Source: Myoxocephalus aenaeus (taxonomy: Eukaryota; Chordata; Actinopteri; Perciformes; Cottidae). From it: DNA of 64,000 nucleotides. Location: contig JBAMJR010000031.1 of the NCBI GenBank assembly GCA_038501785.1, positions 9,683,501 to 9,747,500 on the forward strand, in the 5' to 3' direction. The notes under the pieces are model-generated. The model did no database searches, was not told where the DNA came from, and saw nothing but the letters and a program-made list of their open reading frames with translations. Shown piece by piece: positions 62,001 to 64,000 of this stretch (the first letter of the stretch is position 1; each line of letters starts with the position of its first letter). The translations under genes were made by a program, and so were the position numbers.

Positions 62001-63218
62001 TGCCACACAGGGAGCTGTTTTATTACCTCTGGAAGCAACATAGAGATTTATTGAGCTGATGTTTGATGATGGCATACAACAACGGGACAGTGTTTGTGTG
62101 CATATGCATGCCAGGCCACGCCAATTGGTACAATAGCAGTCTGCATGCAAAAGCAGAAAAGAAAGCACCCTGATGTTTGGATTTAAAGAGGACATGTCTG
62201 GCACATCATTTGGACTGCATGAATTATGGTTATGTTGTTGCACCTCTAACAACCTCTTAATCATTGTCTGTTTCATCAGCTCAGCTTTACAAAACAAAAT
62301 CAAATAATAAAGCCAACCTAAAGCTGCTGTGATCAGATAAAGTCAAGCCAGGTTTAATTAAGAACAGACTCATTTCTCAGACAGGTAAATAATATGTTAT
62401 AGCAAGAAAATGAGGACCCACATTTCACTGGAGGGATAAGTTTCCATTAGGTAAGTGTTATTTAAAAATAATTAGGCCTGGCTTATTTAGTTAGCTTCCT
62501 TTTATGAAACAAAACAATTTGATTACTCTAATGTATGATTGATAGCTTTAAAATTAAAAACCTCACATTAATCAAACCCTGGTATTGATAGAGATAATGA
62601 GCCTAACAAGGCTCTGCACTGAAAACAACAAGCTTCATTACACTTCCTAAAGGTTCTGCCAAACACTAGCCGAGCAGAGAACATCAGTATCTCTAACTTG
62701 ACAGTTTCCTTGTGACTGTGTCTGCTCTGGGGCTCTGGTGTTATCAGTCTGAGTCACATCACATAAATCAAAGTACCTTCCAGTGCCATGATAGCTTCCT
62801 ACTCTGCAGCCGAAACATCTGGCTGGAGATGTAAGGAACTGCCTGATCGGAGTATAAAGCTGGCACAGATTGCAATTCCTGCCTATGCCTTCATCCATAA
62901 AACTGCATATAGTAGGAGTACACACACACCGGCTGGGCTGCAGAGACGATCTTGTTATGTGATGCAGATGGACTGCATGCAGCCCTTGCCCTCCGGCTGC
63001 TGTCGATGCCTCTCTGATTGATTCTGTCTTTCCTGTTTCGCATTTAAAAGCTCTGTGTGGTGGGACGAGCGACTTGTGAATGAATCACAAACACACACAT
63101 GCACACACATTCTGCATGCACTGTGCATCTGCTCGCTTTGCTTCTGGCGCTCACAGTTATGCCTGCCTGTGTTTATTTGTTGGTCACTGATCTGATGAGA
63201 GATGGCTAGCGTGGTATG

Positions 63219-63274
<56 letters not shown>

Positions 63275-63490
63275 CAGGTGGGAATGTGGATGCGTGGGTG
63301 TGTCGGCAACGTGAGCTCTCTTGCGTACGGCCTGTATTTGGATGTCCACACATACTGCATGTCTGAATGACCGTGGGCCTGCGTTCAGGACACATGAACA
63401 TTCCCTAAAAATAACGCGGTGGAGAGCTATTCGTCTGCTCTGTCTTTCCAAAACAAATTTGAAGATGGTTGTGAAACAGGAGTGGTTGTG

Positions 63491-63532
<42 letters not shown>

Positions 63533-64000
63533 AGTATATATATAACCTGCTCAGTAATTAGCCTTCACAAAGTAACCTTTGGCCTTAATGTCATCCTGTA
63601 TGACAAATGAAGCAGCAGCAACATGAAGAGTAGTCATTACTGTATGATGAGGCAGCTACTGGAAGAGGAGACTCACTGATCTGGGTTTGTCCACCCAATG
63701 GCATTTTTAGACCGTCTTAAGCTTGACTCTTTTTCTGGGCCAATGCTAGAAAGGCCCCTAACGGCAAAGGTGTAACATTTTGTATCCTTGACTGATGTGA
63801 AGCTGTGTTTCTCAAAAAGTGAAACACCTTTTCCTGCAAGAAGAAGACAGATTATTTTGTGTGTTGAACGCAGTGAAACATGACCACTAGTCTATTACTT
63901 TTAAAGATAATAATTCAAATGTATGCATAAGTGTGACAGCAACTGTTTATAAAAAGACCAGACCTCATGCCATTTACCAAAGATCAGTCAAATGCTACAA
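59025..64000. other. Region downstream of txnrd2, no gene recognised
   Basis: I see no exon with family resemblance on either strand. It holds short CAACC-rich (about 59443) and GA-rich pieces, and the GT/CA repeats near the end. Whether it is intergenic or intronic to a next gene cannot be told. Confidence 0.5.
63223..63272. repeat. (GT)25 microsatellite
   Basis: Uninterrupted GT; a (CA)n tract of about 39 bases follows at 63493-63531. Confidence 0.95.

Overview
This is nuclear DNA from a vertebrate, almost certainly a teleost fish. It is intron-rich with canonical GT-AG splicing. It carries long dinucleotide microsatellites and several tRNA-headed SINEs of the kind common in fish. It has two recognisable genes, both on the + strand: the 3' part of arvcf (a delta-catenin/p120-family armadillo protein) and a complete txnrd2 (mitochondrial selenoprotein thioredoxin reductase). 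These two loci also lie together in human 22q11, with COMT between them. I see no COMT homology in the interval here.

Layout. 1-19834: no coding exon recognised, only SINEs, microsatellites and one 29-bp perfect palindrome; it is probably a large upstream arvcf intron. 19835-28673: eight arvcf coding exons, from the later armadillo repeats to the PDZ-binding C-terminus DSWV. The transcript may then splice into a long 3'UTR exon (31356 to about 33450). 28943-29015: a 35-bp perfect palindrome with a 3-nt loop. 35131-37591: a 2461-bp hAT-type DNA transposon with an exact 8-bp target duplication. It lacks the transposase core but keeps a four-exon open reading frame of 126 codons with good splice sites and its own poly(A) signal. 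A minus-strand LINE 3' fragment is nested in its first intron. The element ends 269 bp before the txnrd2 start codon.

37861-57794: all 17 coding exons of txnrd2 (514 residues), including a mitochondrial presequence, the CVNVGC redox motif, a 20-nt microexon followed by a U12-type (minor spliceosome) intron, and the C-terminal Gly-Cys-Sec-Gly encoded with an in-frame TGA. A piggyBac-like MITE sits in the last intron. The first poly(A) signal after the stop is at 58911; a weak SECIS candidate lies just before it. 59025-64000: no gene recognised, only repeats.

The most unusual items are the spliced mini-gene inside the hAT element, the two perfect palindromes, the U12 intron next to a microexon, and long TG repeats abutting two splice acceptors. 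All calls come from reading the sequence and recalled family knowledge; no database search was run.
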